Below are positions 16,056 through 26,052 of a DNA stretch of 64,000 bases, piece after piece. Within the stretch, counting starts at the first letter, position 1. Each line of letters starts with the position of its first letter. The DNA comes from Bordetella sp. LUAb4. GTDB taxonomy: Bacteria > Pseudomonadota > Gammaproteobacteria > Burkholderiales > Burkholderiaceae_B. The notes beneath the pieces were generated by a model, which saw only the letters and a program-made list of their open reading frames with translations, ran no database searches and was not told where the DNA came from. The position numbers were made by a program, and so were the translations under genes. The DNA lies in the NCBI RefSeq assembly GCF_021325795.1, contig NZ_JAHPZX010000003.1:248001-312000 (forward strand), given 5' to 3'.

Positions 16056-16952
16056 ATGACCAGTCTTGCCGCCCCAAACCAGGGATTGCTTCGCCAATAC
16101 CTGGTGCTTACCAAACCCCGCGTCACCCAGCTCGCCGTTTTCTGTGCCGTCATCGGCATGTTCCTGGCGACGCCTGGCCTGCCCGATCTGCAGCGCGTGG
16201 TCTTCGCCACCCTGGGTATCTGGCTGCTCGCCGCGGCCGCTTTCGCCATCAACTGCCTGATCGAACAGGAAGTCGATGCGCGCATGCTGCGCACCGCGCG
16301 GCGTCCCACGGCGCGCGGCACCATCCTGCCGCAACAGGTGCTGATGCTGTCCGGGTTGCTGGGCGGCGCGGGCATGCTGGTGCTGTACAACCTGGTCAAT
16401 CCGCTGACCATGTGGCTGACCTTCGCCACGTTCGTCGGCTACGCCATCATCTACACCGTCATCCTCAAGCCGCGCACGCCGCAGAACATCGTGATTGGCG
16501 GTTTGTCGGGCGCGATGCCGCCCGCGCTGGGCTGGGCCGCCATCGCCAATGCGGTGCCGGCGGAAGCCTGGGCCCTGGTGCTGATCATCTTCATCTGGAC
16601 GCCGCCGCACTTCTGGGCGCTGGCCCTGTATCGCGCCAAGGACTACGAAAGAGCCGGCCTGCCCATGCTGCCGATCACGCACGGCCCGGAATACACGCGC
16701 CTGCAGATCCTGCTGTATAGCTGTGCCTTGCTGGCTTGCACGCTGATCCCCTACGCCTTGCGCATGAGCGGCCTGCTTTACCTGGTCACCGCCATCGTGC
16801 TGGGCGGCATCTTCCTGGGCTATGCCTGGCGCCTGTATCGCAATTACAGCGATGCCTTGTCGCGGGCGATGTTCCGTTATTCCATCCTGTACCTGGCGCT
16901 GTTGTTCGGCGCCCTGTTGATCGATCACTGGCTCGGCCTGCTGCTGGCGTAA
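16056..16952 (+). CDS. ctaB: Protoheme IX farnesyltransferase (haem O synthase)
   Basis: A UbiA-superfamily prenyltransferase that adds a farnesyl group to haem B, giving haem O, the substrate of CtaA. It has 298 residues and nine predicted helices. Motifs are LTKPRVTQL, the Asp-containing loop [20 protein letters not shown] (a DxxxD variant), and the second loop near [16 protein letters not shown]. The ATG at 16056 matches the family N-terminus. With ctaA it supplies haem A to coxA. Confidence 0.96.
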   Translation: MTSLAAPNQGLLRQYLVLTKPRVTQLAVFCAVIGMFLATPGLPDLQRVVFATLGIWLLAAAAFAINCLIEQEVDARMLRTARRPTARGTILPQQVLMLSGLLGGAGMLVLYNLVNPLTMWLTFATFVGYAIIYTVILKPRTPQNIVIGGLSGAMPPALGWAAIANAVPAEAWALVLIIFIWTPPHFWALALYRAKDYERAGLPMLPITHGPEYTRLQILLYSCALLACTLIPYALRMSGLLYLVTAIVLGGIFLGYAWRLYRNYSDALSRAMFRYSILYLALLFGALLIDHWLGLLLA

Positions 16953-16989
16953 GCGGCAGCGGCGCGCGCGCCCATCGGAGACTTCCCTC

Positions 16990-17589
16990 ATGTCCATCGT
17001 TCCCGCCCGTCGCGCCGCGCTGTGCGTTCTTGGTGGCGTCGCCCTGTTCGCCGCGCTGGCGGCCTGCAAGGACCGGCCGGCCTTCAAGGGCAGCAGCCTG
17101 GCGGGCACGCATCTGGGCAAGGATGTGGCCATGGTCGACCAGGACGGCAAACCGCGCGCTATCGCCGACTTCGCCGGCAAGGTCGTGGTGGCTTTCTTCG
17201 GGTACACGCATTGCCCGGACGTCTGCCCGACTTCGCTGGCCGAGCTGGCTCAGGTCATGCAGACCCTGGGGCCGGACGCCGCGCGGGTGCAGGTGGTGAT
17301 GATCACCGTCGATCCCGAGCGCGATACGCCGGACGTGATGAAGCAGTACGTCACCACCTTCAATCCCAACTTCGTCGGTTTCACGGGCGATCTGGCGCAG
17401 CTCAAGGCGGCGGCGACGTCATTCAAGGCCTATTACGCCAAGGTGCCCACCAAGGACGGTTCGGACTACAGCATGGACCACAGCGCCGCGTTCTACCTGC
17501 TCGACCAGAAGGGCGAGGCGCAAGTGCTGGTCAACAACAATGCAGGCGCCGACGTACTGGTGCACGACATCAAGCTGTTGCTTGAGTGA
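16990..17589 (+). CDS. senC: SCO1/SenC family copper chaperone lipoprotein
   Basis: Delivers copper to, or reduces, the CuA site of subunit II. It has 199 residues with a lipoprotein signal ending LAAC (Cys26), so it is anchored at the periplasmic face. The thioredoxin-fold copper site is complete: FFGYTHCPDVCPTS with CxxxCP, and the distal His in YSMDHSAAFYL. It is the last gene of the oxidase assembly group, 37 bp after ctaB. No good intrinsic terminator follows. Confidence 0.93.
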   Translation: MSIVPARRAALCVLGGVALFAALAACKDRPAFKGSSLAGTHLGKDVAMVDQDGKPRAIADFAGKVVVAFFGYTHCPDVCPTSLAELAQVMQTLGPDAARVQVVMITVDPERDTPDVMKQYVTTFNPNFVGFTGDLAQLKAAATSFKAYYAKVPTKDGSDYSMDHSAAFYLLDQKGEAQVLVNNNAGADVLVHDIKLLLE

Positions 17590-17736
17590 GCGTGCGCAAC
17601 GCGCTGGGCTGAGCGCGGGCCTCGGTGCCATCGCGGCACGAGGGGCCCGTCGCCGCGTACTACGCCGGGGGCACGCATGAGTGCGGCCATGTCTGCAACT
17701 CCCCCAACCATGGGGCGCTAGCCCAAAAGAAGGGGG

Positions 17737-17757
17737 CGTGGGGGTTTATCCCCCACG
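17737..17757. other. Perfect hairpin followed by an A-run
   Basis: CGTGGGGG (17737-17744) pairs with CCCCCACG (17750-17757) around TTTAT, and seven A residues follow (17758-17764). The A-run is on the wrong side for termination on either strand, so it is listed only as an inverted repeat between senC and the DUF3717 gene. Confidence 0.5.
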
Positions 17758-17831
17758 AAAAAAACGCTTCGCAATCGAACATCCGATCCAGCATCGGATC
17801 GCGGGCCGGATCAGGCTGCGTAACAAGCCAA

Positions 17832-18092
17832 CTAAAGATTCAACGTCCGCGCTTCCGGACTCTTGGGTCGTTCCGCTTCCAGCCAACCGGCATAGGCCTG
17901 GCGGCCTTCATCGTTCAAGTCACCAGCGTGCAACTCCCGCGTACCGGCGAATATCAGCAGCGCATAGGGCGTCGCCAGCGCCGCGGCTTCCTCGCACAGG
18001 CGCGCCTCGTCGCCCGTCGATGGCGAGCGCACGCGCCAATAGTTGATGGCCTGTTCGAGCTGTGTGATCGAGATCGGCGTTGTGTCATCCAT
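17832..18092 (-). CDS. DUF3717 family protein
   Basis: An 86-residue soluble protein matching the small DUF3717 family (ITQLEQAINYWRVRSPSTGDEARLCEEAAALATPYALLIF), common in Burkholderiales and without known function. It has no signal peptide or membrane segment. It stands alone on the minus strand between senC and the glycine-zipper gene. Confidence 0.75.
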   Translation of the reverse strand: MDDTTPISITQLEQAINYWRVRSPSTGDEARLCEEAAALATPYALLIFAGTRELHAGDLNDEGRQAYAGWLEAERPKSPEARTLNL

Positions 18093-18269
18093 CGGCCCAT
18101 TCTCCCAGTTGAGCGCGCCGCGCGTGTAGGGCTATCAGGGTCTGGTCACAGCTGTTTCCAGCATTCTTGAATAGCCTTGCAACTCTTGCAAACCGTCACC
18201 TTGCTCACGCGTTGTAAGCGGATACCGATGCTATACATCCGCCATGGACGGCTTTGCAAGGAAAAAGAC

Positions 18270-19025
18270 ATGAATACCGCCACATCCCGCTCGGAATCGC
18301 GCCGCGGCCTGCATCCTTTGGTGGCGACCGCCGCCGTGTCCGTCATCGTATTGTGCGGCGTAGCCGTGGCCGCGATCGGCGGCTGGTTGCCTTCTTCGAG
18401 CGGACGCCCGGATGCGAACGACCCGATAGTGAGCTCGGCGGCCGATCCCGCGACCCTTGCGCAAAACGATCCCGCCAATGCCAATCTGGCGCCTCTGCCC
18501 GGCCAGACGCAGCCGCAGCAGCAGGGCGCCACGCGCCCGCCGGCCACCACGGCACAAGCGAACCAGCAACCCAATGCGCGGACGCAGAACGTTCCTCAAA
18601 ACGCGCCGCAAAACCTGCCGCAGCAAGGCATTCCGCAACAAGGCGTGCCGCCCGCCGCGCAGAACGACGCCGCCCGGTGCCCGCAATGCGGCACCGTCGT
18701 ATCGATGGGCCAGGTGCAGGTGCCGGTACAGGACCGCAGCAATCACGTCGTTGGCACGGTGGCCGGTGGCGTGGTCGGCGGCGTGGTGGGCAACCAGTTC
18801 GGGGGTGGTGGCGGCAAGACCGCGCTGACCGTCCTGGGCGCCGTGGGCGGGGCTTTGGCAGGCAGGGAAATCGAGCGTAATATGAACCAGAAAACCGTGA
18901 CGCGTTATCAACTGGTTGCCCGCACCAATGATGGCCGCACGCACACTTTCCGCAGTGATACGCCGTTCCAATATTCGCCGGGCCAAGCCATACGCGTGGA
19001 AAACAACCAGCTGCTGCCGCGTTGA
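18270..19025 (+). CDS. Membrane-anchored protein with glycine-zipper (2TM) domain
   Basis: A 251-residue protein. It has an N-terminal membrane helix (about residues 19-38), a long Pro/Gln/Asn-rich linker, then CPQCGTVVSMG and a glycine-zipper segment (VVGTVAGGVVGGVVGNQFGGGGGKTALTVLGAVGGALAGREIERN) typical of the Rick_17kDa_Anti/SlyB-like family. It probably spans the periplasm from the inner membrane with the zipper near the outer membrane or cell wall, a role in envelope integrity inferred from family. The ATG at 18270 has AAGGA upstream; the longer in-frame form from 18177 lacks one. Two TTGCAA palindromes (18177-18182, 18186-18191) lie in the upstream region. Confidence 0.75.
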   Translation: MNTATSRSESRRGLHPLVATAAVSVIVLCGVAVAAIGGWLPSSSGRPDANDPIVSSAADPATLAQNDPANANLAPLPGQTQPQQQGATRPPATTAQANQQPNARTQNVPQNAPQNLPQQGIPQQGVPPAAQNDAARCPQCGTVVSMGQVQVPVQDRSNHVVGTVAGGVVGGVVGNQFGGGGGKTALTVLGAVGGALAGREIERNMNQKTVTRYQLVARTNDGRTHTFRSDTPFQYSPGQAIRVENNQLLPR

Positions 19026-19093
19026 GCGCAGTAGCCGATCGCGTGGCGAACCTGCTGATGCCGGGACGGTCATGCCCCCACGAGAGAGACTGA

Positions 19094-20413
19094 ATGACCG
19101 ACCCGCAAAACAATCCTTTCATCCTCCCCGGCATGGGGCAGTCCGGCGATGCGGCTGGTAACCCCTTGCTCGCCAGCATGGAAATGATGCGCAAAGCCTG
19201 GGCGGGATTGATGGGGCCGGGCGGTTTGGCGCAAGTCATGCCGATAACGCCGGCACTGAACCTGGAAGATCTGGAACGCCGCATCGCGGAATTGCGGACG
19301 GTGGAAAGCTGGCTGCGTCTGAACCTGTCCATGTTGAGCAGCACCATCCAGGGGCTGGAGGTACAACGCTCCACCATCAACACCCTGCGGTCCTTCGTCG
19401 ACAGCGTGAGCAGCCAGACCGCGGCCGGCGCGCAATGGGGCGATGCGTCTCCGTTGGAAGTCGTGCTGGGTTTGAAGCCAGGGCCGCGTGGCGCGGCGGC
19501 TGCGGCGACTGGCGGTGGCGGTTCGGGGCAGGCGTTTTCCAGCAGTGCGCCCTTTGGGTCTGCCGCTTCCACGCCGTCGCCGAAGGCCGAGCCTGCCGTC
19601 GAAGACAACGAACTGGACGAGGACGAGTCGGATATCGACATGCCGCCGGACAACGCGCAAGGCGCCGGGGTAAGCGGCGCTGCGGAGTCCGGTGCTGCGC
19701 GGTCCGGTCCTGACGCCGGACGCGCCACGACGGAGGACGACAAGCTGTCGGCAGCCGCCGACAAGCTGGCGCAAGCCGGCGCCGCCGCCGAGTCCGGTGT
19801 AGGCGCGCTGCCGTCCTTCCTGGGCGGCGCTGCGCAGTCGGCGTCCGAAGCGTGGTGGACGTTGCTGCAACAGCAGTTCGGTCAACTGGCCGCGGCGACG
19901 GCGGCTTCCATGCCGGGTGCGGCCGGCGGCACCGGCGCCGATACTGGCTCCAGCGCTGCCGCTGGTACTGGCAGTACTGGCACAGGAAGTGGGAGTGGCA
20001 CCCCTGCTGGCGGTGGCCGGACCACACGAAATGCGGCTTCCGGGACGTCTCCCGGTACGACGGCCGGTGTCGGCCAGGGCAAGACTTCGGCGAGAAAACC
20101 GGGTAGCGGGTCGACAGCGGCGGGCGCCAAGGCAGGTAGCACCAAAGCAGACAGCAGCAAATCAAGCGGCACTACGTCGTCCGCTTCGAAGCCATCCGCC
20201 AAGACCGCTGCCACCAAGCCCGGCGGCGGCAAGGCCGCTGCTGCCAGGTCGACGCGGGCGCGGACATCCGCCCAGCCCGCCGCGGCCGGCGGTACGGGCA
20301 AGGCGTCTTCGCCGGGCAGCTCCGCTGCAAAGAAACCACGCGCCAACAACCCCGCCAACGGGACACCCCGCAATGCGGCCGGTGTCACGAAAGCGCGCCG
20401 TCCCCGCTCGTAA
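19094..20413 (+). CDS. phaM: PhaM-like polyhydroxyalkanoate granule regulatory protein
   Basis: A 439-residue protein. The conserved N-terminal part (NPFILPGMGQ, LLASMEMMRKAWAGLMGP, LNLEDLERRIAELRTVESWLRLNLSMLSSTIQGLEVQRSTINTL) matches PhaM, which in Cupriavidus activates PHA synthase and links granules to the nucleoid. The rest is low-complexity: an acidic stretch (EDNELDEDESDIDMPPDN), then Gly/Ser/Ala-rich and finally Lys/Ala/Arg-rich sequence ending KARRPRS, suited to binding DNA. The disordered tail is longer than in the Cupriavidus protein. No PHA synthase gene is in the window, so the role is inferred from the N-terminus only. Confidence 0.75.
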   Translation: MTDPQNNPFILPGMGQSGDAAGNPLLASMEMMRKAWAGLMGPGGLAQVMPITPALNLEDLERRIAELRTVESWLRLNLSMLSSTIQGLEVQRSTINTLRSFVDSVSSQTAAGAQWGDASPLEVVLGLKPGPRGAAAAATGGGGSGQAFSSSAPFGSAASTPSPKAEPAVEDNELDEDESDIDMPPDNAQGAGVSGAAESGAARSGPDAGRATTEDDKLSAAADKLAQAGAAAESGVGALPSFLGGAAQSASEAWWTLLQQQFGQLAAATAASMPGAAGGTGADTGSSAAAGTGSTGTGSGSGTPAGGGRTTRNAASGTSPGTTAGVGQGKTSARKPGSGSTAAGAKAGSTKADSSKSSGTTSSASKPSAKTAATKPGGGKAAAARSTRARTSAQPAAAGGTGKASSPGSSAAKKPRANNPANGTPRNAAGVTKARRPRS

Positions 20414-20459
20414 AATTTCATCCATTCCATCCATCCGGGCCGCCTGACGGCCCTGTCCA

Positions 20460-20489
20460 GCCCCGTTGCTCATGGCACGGGGCGCTTTT
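20460..20489 (+). terminator. Probable intrinsic terminator between phaM-like gene and glmU
   Basis: GCCCCGT (20460-20466) pairs with ACGGGGC (20477-20483), and the inner bases extend the stem with a bulge. A short TTTT run (20486-20489) follows. It is moderate in strength and explains why the glmU frame should not be started upstream at 20466. Confidence 0.55.
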
Positions 20490-20504
20490 GCAAAGATTCT
20501 CCTC

Positions 20505-21878
20505 ATGTTGAATATCGTCATTCTGGCCGCCGGCTTGGGTAAGCGCATGCAGTCTGACCTGCCCAAGGTCCTGCACACATTGGCCGGGCGGCCCATGCTC
20601 GATCATGTCCTGGACAGCGCCCGCCGTCTGCAGCCGGCGCGTATCGTGGTTGTCATCGGCCATGGCGCGGACCGGGTACGCGCGGCTTACGCTGGCCAGG
20701 ACGACTTGCAGTTCGCCCTGCAGCAGCCCCAGCACGGCACCGGCCACGCGGTGGCGCAGGCCGCGCCCCTGCTGCTCGAAGGCGACGCGGATGACGCCAC
20801 GCTGGTGCTGTACGGCGACGTGCCACTGGTCCAGGCCGACACCTTGCGCCGCCTTCTGCAAGCGCGCGGCCAGGGCATGGCGGTGCTTACCGAAACCTTG
20901 ACTGATCCCACCGGCTACGGGCGTATCGTGCGCGACGCGCGCGGACAGGTCACGCGCATCGTCGAACACAAGGACGCCAGCGAGCAGGAACGCGGCATCC
21001 GCGAAGTCAACACCGGCATCCTCGCCGCGCCTACGGCGCGTCTGAAGGACTGGCTGACCCGCATCGACAACAACAACGCCCAGGGCGAGTACTACCTGAC
21101 CGACACCGTCGGCCTGGCCGTGGCCGATGACGTGGCCGTGGGCGCCGCGCAGCCGGCCGCGGCGTGGGAGACGCTGGGCGTTAACAGCCGGGTGCAGCAA
21201 GCCGAGCTGGAACGCATCTGGCAGCGGGAACAGGCGCGCCGGCTGTTGGAAGCCGGCGTCACGCTGGCCGACCCGGCCCGTTTCGATCTGCGCGGCACCA
21301 TGACCGTGGGCCGTGACGTCTACATCGATGTGGGCTGCGTGTTCGAAGGCCACGTTGACCTGGCTGACGGCGTGCGCATCGGCCCGCATTGCGTGCTGCG
21401 TGATGTGAAGCTTGGCGTCGGCACGCAGGTCGAGGCCTTCAGCCATCTGCAGAAAGCCCAGGTGGGCGCCGATGCGCGCATCGGTCCTTATGCGCGCCTG
21501 CGACCGGGCGCCGAGCTGGCCGACCGCACGCATATCGGCAACTTCGTCGAAGTGAAGAATGCCGTGATCGGTGTGGACAGCAAGGCCAATCACCTGACCT
21601 ATATCGGTGATGCCGACATCGGTGCGCGCGTGAACGTGGGCGCGGGCACCATCACCTGCAATTACGACGGCGTGAACAAGCATCGCACCATCATCGAAGA
21701 TGACGTCTTCGTCGGCTCCGATACGCAACTGATCGCGCCCATCCGCGTGGGCCGTGGCGCCACCCTGGGTGCCGGCACCACCTTGACACGCGATGCGCCC
21801 GCCGAGCAGCTGACGGTTTCGCGCGCGCGCCAGACCTCCATCGCTGGTTGGACCCGGCCCGTCAAGAAAAAGCCATGA
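20505..21878 (+). CDS. glmU: Bifunctional GlcN-1-P acetyltransferase / UDP-GlcNAc pyrophosphorylase
   Basis: Makes UDP-N-acetylglucosamine for peptidoglycan and lipid A. It has 457 residues, the usual length. The N-terminal nucleotidyltransferase has [30 protein letters not shown] and YGDVPL. The C-terminal left-handed beta-helix has [32 protein letters not shown] and [30 protein letters not shown]. The ATG at 20505 matches the family start [10 protein letters not shown]. Its stop overlaps the next ATG by 4 bp. GlmS, the earlier enzyme in the pathway, is encoded separately at 29937-31769. Confidence 0.97.
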   Translation: MLNIVILAAGLGKRMQSDLPKVLHTLAGRPMLDHVLDSARRLQPARIVVVIGHGADRVRAAYAGQDDLQFALQQPQHGTGHAVAQAAPLLLEGDADDATLVLYGDVPLVQADTLRRLLQARGQGMAVLTETLTDPTGYGRIVRDARGQVTRIVEHKDASEQERGIREVNTGILAAPTARLKDWLTRIDNNNAQGEYYLTDTVGLAVADDVAVGAAQPAAAWETLGVNSRVQQAELERIWQREQARRLLEAGVTLADPARFDLRGTMTVGRDVYIDVGCVFEGHVDLADGVRIGPHCVLRDVKLGVGTQVEAFSHLQKAQVGADARIGPYARLRPGAELADRTHIGNFVEVKNAVIGVDSKANHLTYIGDADIGARVNVGAGTITCNYDGVNKHRTIIEDDVFVGSDTQLIAPIRVGRGATLGAGTTLTRDAPAEQLTVSRARQTSIAGWTRPVKKKP

Positions 21879-23302
21879 AAGATACCGCTCCTTCCGCTGC
21901 GGGCACGGCACCTGGCGCCGCCCCCGCTGGCCCCGGCGCGACCCAGTCCGCCCCCGCGCAGGATGGCCTGCCCACCCCACGCCGCTATTGGGCCGCCAGT
22001 GTGGTCATGCTGGGCATCAGCCTGGCGGTGCTGGACAGCACCATTGCCAACGTCGCCCTGCCGACGATATCCCACGACCTGGGCGTGGACCCCGCCGACT
22101 CGGTGTGGATCGTCAATGCCTATAGCGTGGCGCTGGTGGTCATGTTGCTGCCGCTTTCGTCCCTGGCCGAGCGGATAGGCTTTCGCCGCATGTTCTCCAT
22201 GGGGATGGCGCTCTTCACCGTGGCGTCGCTCGCTTGCGCCATGGCGGATTCGCTGTTGACGCTGACGCTGGCCCGCATCTTCCAGGGCGTGGGCGCGGCC
22301 TCGCTGATGTGCATGTTCGGCGGCTTGGTCCGGCATATCTATCCGCACGCCAAGCTGGGCCGCGGCATCAGTTTGAATGCCACCACCGTGGCCATCATGT
22401 CGGTGCTGGGACCGACGCTGGGGTCGGCCATCCTGTCGGTGGCCGCGTGGCCGTGGATCTTCGCCGTCAACGTGCCCTTGGGGCTGCTGGGGATGTTCTG
22501 GGTGCGCTTCCTGCCGGACGTTCCCCGTACGAACACGCGTTTCGATGCCGTCAGCGCCCTGCTGAACATGGTGACGCTGGGCGTGTTCATCATCGGTGTG
22601 GACAAGCTGGTGGCGGATCCCGTGAAAGGCCTGGGCATGATCGCCATCTCGCTGGTGGCCGGCTATTTCCTGGTGCGCCGCGCCACCAGGCAGACCGCGC
22701 CGCTGGCGCCGGTCGACCTGCTGCGCATTCAGCCGATCGCCTATGCCGTGGCGGCCTCGGCCTGCACGTTCGCCGCGCAGATGGCGTCCTATGTCGCCTT
22801 GCCTTTTTTCTTCCAGGCGGTGTTGGGACGGCCGCCATTGCAGGTCGGCATGCTGATGGCCGCGTGGCCCATAGGCACGGCCATCATCGCACCCGTGGCG
22901 GGGCGCCTGTCGGACCGCTACTCGGCCGCGACCCTCAGCGGCGTCGGTGCGGCAGCCATGGCCGTGGGCCTGATCGCCATGACGCTGTTGCCGCATGATG
23001 TGGGCAATACCGCGATCATGGTGGTCATGTTCGTGTGCGGCACGGGGTTTGGATTTTTCCAGACGCCCAACAACCGGTCCATGATCGGGTCGGCACCGCG
23101 TACGCGCGGCGGCGCTATCGGCGGTCTGCAAGCCACCACGCGGGTATTCGGCCAAAGCTGCGGTACCGCCTTGGTCGCCACCGCGTTCGGCCTGAGCACC
23201 ACGCACGGCCCGTCGTTGGCCTTGATCCTGGGCGCGGTCTGCGCCGGAGCGGCGGTTCTGGTCAACACCGTGCGGTTCAAGGCGGTGACGGTGGGCGGCT
23301 GA
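21875..23302 (+). CDS. MFS drug-efflux-type transporter (DHA2 family)
   Basis: A 475-residue inner-membrane transporter with about 14 helices, typical of the EmrB/QacA group. The N-terminal signature [26 protein letters not shown] and motif A-like [11 protein letters not shown] are visible, with motif C-like GPTLGSAI. The ATG at 21875 overlaps the glmU stop (ATGA), so translation is probably coupled. A cytoplasmic Ala/Pro-rich N-terminus of about 35 residues precedes the first helix. The substrate cannot be told from sequence. Confidence 0.88.
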   Translation: MKDTAPSAAGTAPGAAPAGPGATQSAPAQDGLPTPRRYWAASVVMLGISLAVLDSTIANVALPTISHDLGVDPADSVWIVNAYSVALVVMLLPLSSLAERIGFRRMFSMGMALFTVASLACAMADSLLTLTLARIFQGVGAASLMCMFGGLVRHIYPHAKLGRGISLNATTVAIMSVLGPTLGSAILSVAAWPWIFAVNVPLGLLGMFWVRFLPDVPRTNTRFDAVSALLNMVTLGVFIIGVDKLVADPVKGLGMIAISLVAGYFLVRRATRQTAPLAPVDLLRIQPIAYAVAASACTFAAQMASYVALPFFFQAVLGRPPLQVGMLMAAWPIGTAIIAPVAGRLSDRYSAATLSGVGAAAMAVGLIAMTLLPHDVGNTAIMVVMFVCGTGFGFFQTPNNRSMIGSAPRTRGGAIGGLQATTRVFGQSCGTALVATAFGLSTTHGPSLALILGAVCAGAAVLVNTVRFKAVTVGG

Positions 23303-23402
23303 ATCGGCCACCCTGCCCACCGGGCCCTGCCGCCACCCGCCCTATAATCGGGTCCATCGGGCGCGTGCCTAGCCGCGCGCCATGTTTTCTAGGGCGAATG
23401 CA

Positions 23403-24725
23403 ATGAAGATTACCGTGGTGGGTACCGGCTACGTGGGCCTGGTGTCGGGTGCCTGTCTGGCTGAGATGGGCAACGATGTCATGTGCCTGGACGTGAATAG
23501 CGCCAAGGTGGCCTTCCTGCGTGAAGGGGGTATCCCCATCTACGAACCTGGTCTGGAAGACCTGGTCCGCCGCAACGTCCACGCCGGCCGCCTGCACTTC
23601 ACCGACGACGTCCAGACCAGCGTGGCGCATGGCGACGTGCAGTTCATCGCCGTCGGTACGCCGCCGGGCGAGGACGGTTCCGCCGATCTGCAATACGTGC
23701 TGGCCGCCGCCCGCGGTATCGCCCGCCACATGACCGGCCGCAAGATCATCGTCGACAAGTCGACCGTGCCGGTGGGCACGGCGGACAAGGTACGCGCCGC
23801 GATCAGCGAAGTGCTGGCGGAGCGCGGTGTCGATCTGCCCTTCAGCGTCGCTTCCAATCCGGAATTTCTCAAGGAAGGCGCGGCCATCCATGACTTCATG
23901 AGTCCGGACCGGGTCGTCGTCGGTGCCGACGATGACTACACCGTGGGCGTCATGCGGCGCATCTACGAGCCCTTCCAGCGTACTCATGATCGCCTGATGG
24001 TGATGGACGTGCGCTCGGCCGAGTTGACCAAATACGCCGCCAACGCCATGTTGGCCACGCGCATTTCGTTCATGAATGAAATGGCCAATCTGGCCGAAGC
24101 CGTGGGCGCGGACATCGAGGCCGTGCGCCGCGGCATCGGTGCCGATCCGCGCATCGGTTATCAGTTTCTTTATCCTGGCGCCGGCTACGGCGGCTCCTGC
24201 TTTCCCAAGGACGTGCAGGCCCTGAGCCGCATGGCCAGTGAGCATCAGCTGCCGATGCGGGTGATCGAAGCGGTCGAAGCGGCCAATGACGAACAGAAGT
24301 TCCGCCTGGCACGCAAGGTCGTACGCCGCTACGGCGAGGACCTGAGCGGGCGCTGCTTCGCCCTGTGGGGCCTGGCCTTCAAGCCGAATACCGACGATAT
24401 GCGCGAGGCCCCCAGCCTGAATGTGATCGACGAGTTGACGCGGCGCGGCGCCACCATCCGAGCCTATGATCCGGTGGCCATGGAAGAGGCCGCCAAGGTG
24501 TTGAGCGGCAATGCGCGTGTGACCTTCGTGAGCGATATGTACGATGCCCTGGAGGGCGCCGATGGTCTGGTGCTGGTCACGGAATGGAAGGTCTTCCGTG
24601 CGCCCGATTTCGATCGCGTGCGGACCTTGCTGAAGACGCCGCTGATCCTGGACGGCCGCAATCAGTACAACGCGGCGGATTTGAAGGACATGGGCTTCGA
24701 CTACGAGGGCATTGGCCGCGCATGA
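23403..24725 (+). CDS. ugd: UDP-glucose 6-dehydrogenase
   Basis: Oxidises UDP-glucose to UDP-glucuronate with two NAD+, feeding capsule, exopolysaccharide or LPS sugar synthesis. It has 440 residues. The N-terminal Rossmann fold is [23 protein letters not shown], the catalytic Cys is in [17 protein letters not shown], and the C-terminal UDP-binding domain contains [18 protein letters not shown]. The start is the ATG at 23403, matching the family. The stop overlaps the next gene's ATG, pairing it with a glycosyltransferase. Confidence 0.95.
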   Translation: MKITVVGTGYVGLVSGACLAEMGNDVMCLDVNSAKVAFLREGGIPIYEPGLEDLVRRNVHAGRLHFTDDVQTSVAHGDVQFIAVGTPPGEDGSADLQYVLAAARGIARHMTGRKIIVDKSTVPVGTADKVRAAISEVLAERGVDLPFSVASNPEFLKEGAAIHDFMSPDRVVVGADDDYTVGVMRRIYEPFQRTHDRLMVMDVRSAELTKYAANAMLATRISFMNEMANLAEAVGADIEAVRRGIGADPRIGYQFLYPGAGYGGSCFPKDVQALSRMASEHQLPMRVIEAVEAANDEQKFRLARKVVRRYGEDLSGRCFALWGLAFKPNTDDMREAPSLNVIDELTRRGATIRAYDPVAMEEAAKVLSGNARVTFVSDMYDALEGADGLVLVTEWKVFRAPDFDRVRTLLKTPLILDGRNQYNAADLKDMGFDYEGIGRA

Positions 24726-25807
24726 GAATCCTGCAGCTGAATTTCGAGAAAGGCTGGCGCGGCGGTGAGCGGCAGACGCTCTACTGCATGATGGCCTTCC
24801 GAGATGCGGGGCACGACGTGGAGCTGCTGGCCCGGGCCGGTGGTCCGCTGGCGCAGCGAGCCGCCGAGCAGGGATTCAAGGTGCACGCGGTGTCCGGTGT
24901 GCCGGCGCAGATCGGCTTCCTGGCCAGTCGTGGCAGGCAGTACGACATCATTCACGCGCAGACCGCCAACACCGTGACCTGGGCGGTGCTGACCAAGCTG
25001 ATGCACCGCCGTCCGGTGGTGTTTTCGCGCCGCACGTCCTTCGTGGTCAAGCCCAACGAGGAATGGAAGACGGGTTTCAAGTGGCGGCATGTCGATCTGT
25101 TCGTGGCGATCAGCGACATGGCGGCCACCGAGCCGCGCCGGCTGGGCCTGACGCCCGTGATCATCCGCAGCGCGGTTGCGCCGGTGCCGCCTGATGCGCA
25201 GAACCAGGCGCGGCTGGCGGCCGAGTTCAAGGTGCCGGGCAAGCGCATCATCGCGACTTCAGCGGCCTTGATTCACGACAAGGACCCGCTGACCATGATC
25301 CGGGCGGTGGCTGAACTGGCGCGCACGCGGCTGGACTTCCTGTTCGTGCATTTCGGCGCCGGCGGCAACGAAGAGGCGCAGGCGCGCGCGCTGGTGGCCG
25401 AGCTGGGCGTGCAGGATGTCTATCTGTTCGCCGGATTCCGTAAAGGGGTGGAAGATTTCTATCCCTGCATGGACGTCTTCGCCATGACGTCGCGCGAGGA
25501 AGCGCTGGGCAGCAGCGTATTCGACGCCTTCCTGCAGCGTGTACCGGTGGTGTCCACGGATGCGGGCGGTTTGAAGGAAAGCCTGGCTGACGGGCGTGGA
25601 ATCCTGTGCGCGGTGGAAGACCATCACGCTATGGCCCAAGGCATGGCGACCTTGCTGGACGACGAAGCGGCGCGTCGTGCAATCACGGAGCGTGCCTATG
25701 ACTATGTGCGCATCGAGCACGATGTCGGCACGATGGGCAATCGCTATCTGGAACAGTTTGAACGGCTGTTGCGCGAGCGGGGCGAAGGCGCGCGATTGGG
25801 GCACTAA
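24722..25807 (+). CDS. GT4-type glycosyltransferase
   Basis: A 361-residue cytoplasmic retaining glycosyltransferase (GT-B fold). It begins [38 protein letters not shown]. The C-terminal half has the nucleotide-sugar-binding pattern [36 protein letters not shown], a variant of the EX7E motif. Coupling by ATGA overlap to ugd suggests a shared surface-glycan or LPS-core pathway, possibly with UDP-glucuronate as donor, but this is inference. A strong terminator follows at 25841. Confidence 0.88.
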   Translation: MRILQLNFEKGWRGGERQTLYCMMAFRDAGHDVELLARAGGPLAQRAAEQGFKVHAVSGVPAQIGFLASRGRQYDIIHAQTANTVTWAVLTKLMHRRPVVFSRRTSFVVKPNEEWKTGFKWRHVDLFVAISDMAATEPRRLGLTPVIIRSAVAPVPPDAQNQARLAAEFKVPGKRIIATSAALIHDKDPLTMIRAVAELARTRLDFLFVHFGAGGNEEAQARALVAELGVQDVYLFAGFRKGVEDFYPCMDVFAMTSREEALGSSVFDAFLQRVPVVSTDAGGLKESLADGRGILCAVEDHHAMAQGMATLLDDEAARRAITERAYDYVRIEHDVGTMGNRYLEQFERLLRERGEGARLGH

Positions 25808-25840
25808 ACAGCGTGTGTCAGCGACTGACGCTTGAACTAA

Positions 25841-25878
25841 AGCCATATTTGCTTGCCGGCAAATATGGCTGTTTTTTT
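25841..25878 (+). terminator. Strong intrinsic terminator after ugd-glycosyltransferase
   Basis: AGCCATATTTGC (25841-25852) and GCAAATATGGCT (25859-25870) form a perfect 12-bp stem with a 6-nt loop. A single G and seven T residues (25872-25878) follow. It ends the ugd operon. Confidence 0.95.
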
Positions 25879-25992
25879 AGCTAACAATCCAGGCTCGCTG
25901 ACATTTTCCGTGCAGGAAATCTGGCCATCTCCCGTTGGCCTGAGCCATTGCTTCACCTGTCAAATGGCCGGGACGATACCCGCCGTCGCGCT

Positions 25993-26037
25993 TTTGGGTT
26001 ATTTGGGTTAGTATAATAAAAACTATCCGAAATAACC
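25993..26037 (+). promoter_or_regulatory. Promoter and operator of the toxin-antitoxin module
   Basis: TATAAT (26012-26017) is flanked by an 8-bp perfect inverted repeat, GGTTATTT (25997-26004) and AAATAACC (26030-26037). A 9-bp tandem repeat, TTTGGGTTA, fills 25993-26001 and 26002-26010. This is the expected layout for autorepression by the antitoxin. GGAGG (26042-26046) precedes the antitoxin ATG. Confidence 0.7.
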
Positions 26038-26052
26038 GATCCGGAGGGTATC

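Noticed and set aside
17737-17764. Intrinsic terminator after senC
   Set aside because: The hairpin is followed by A residues on the plus strand, and on the minus strand the T-run precedes the hairpin, so neither strand has terminator layout.
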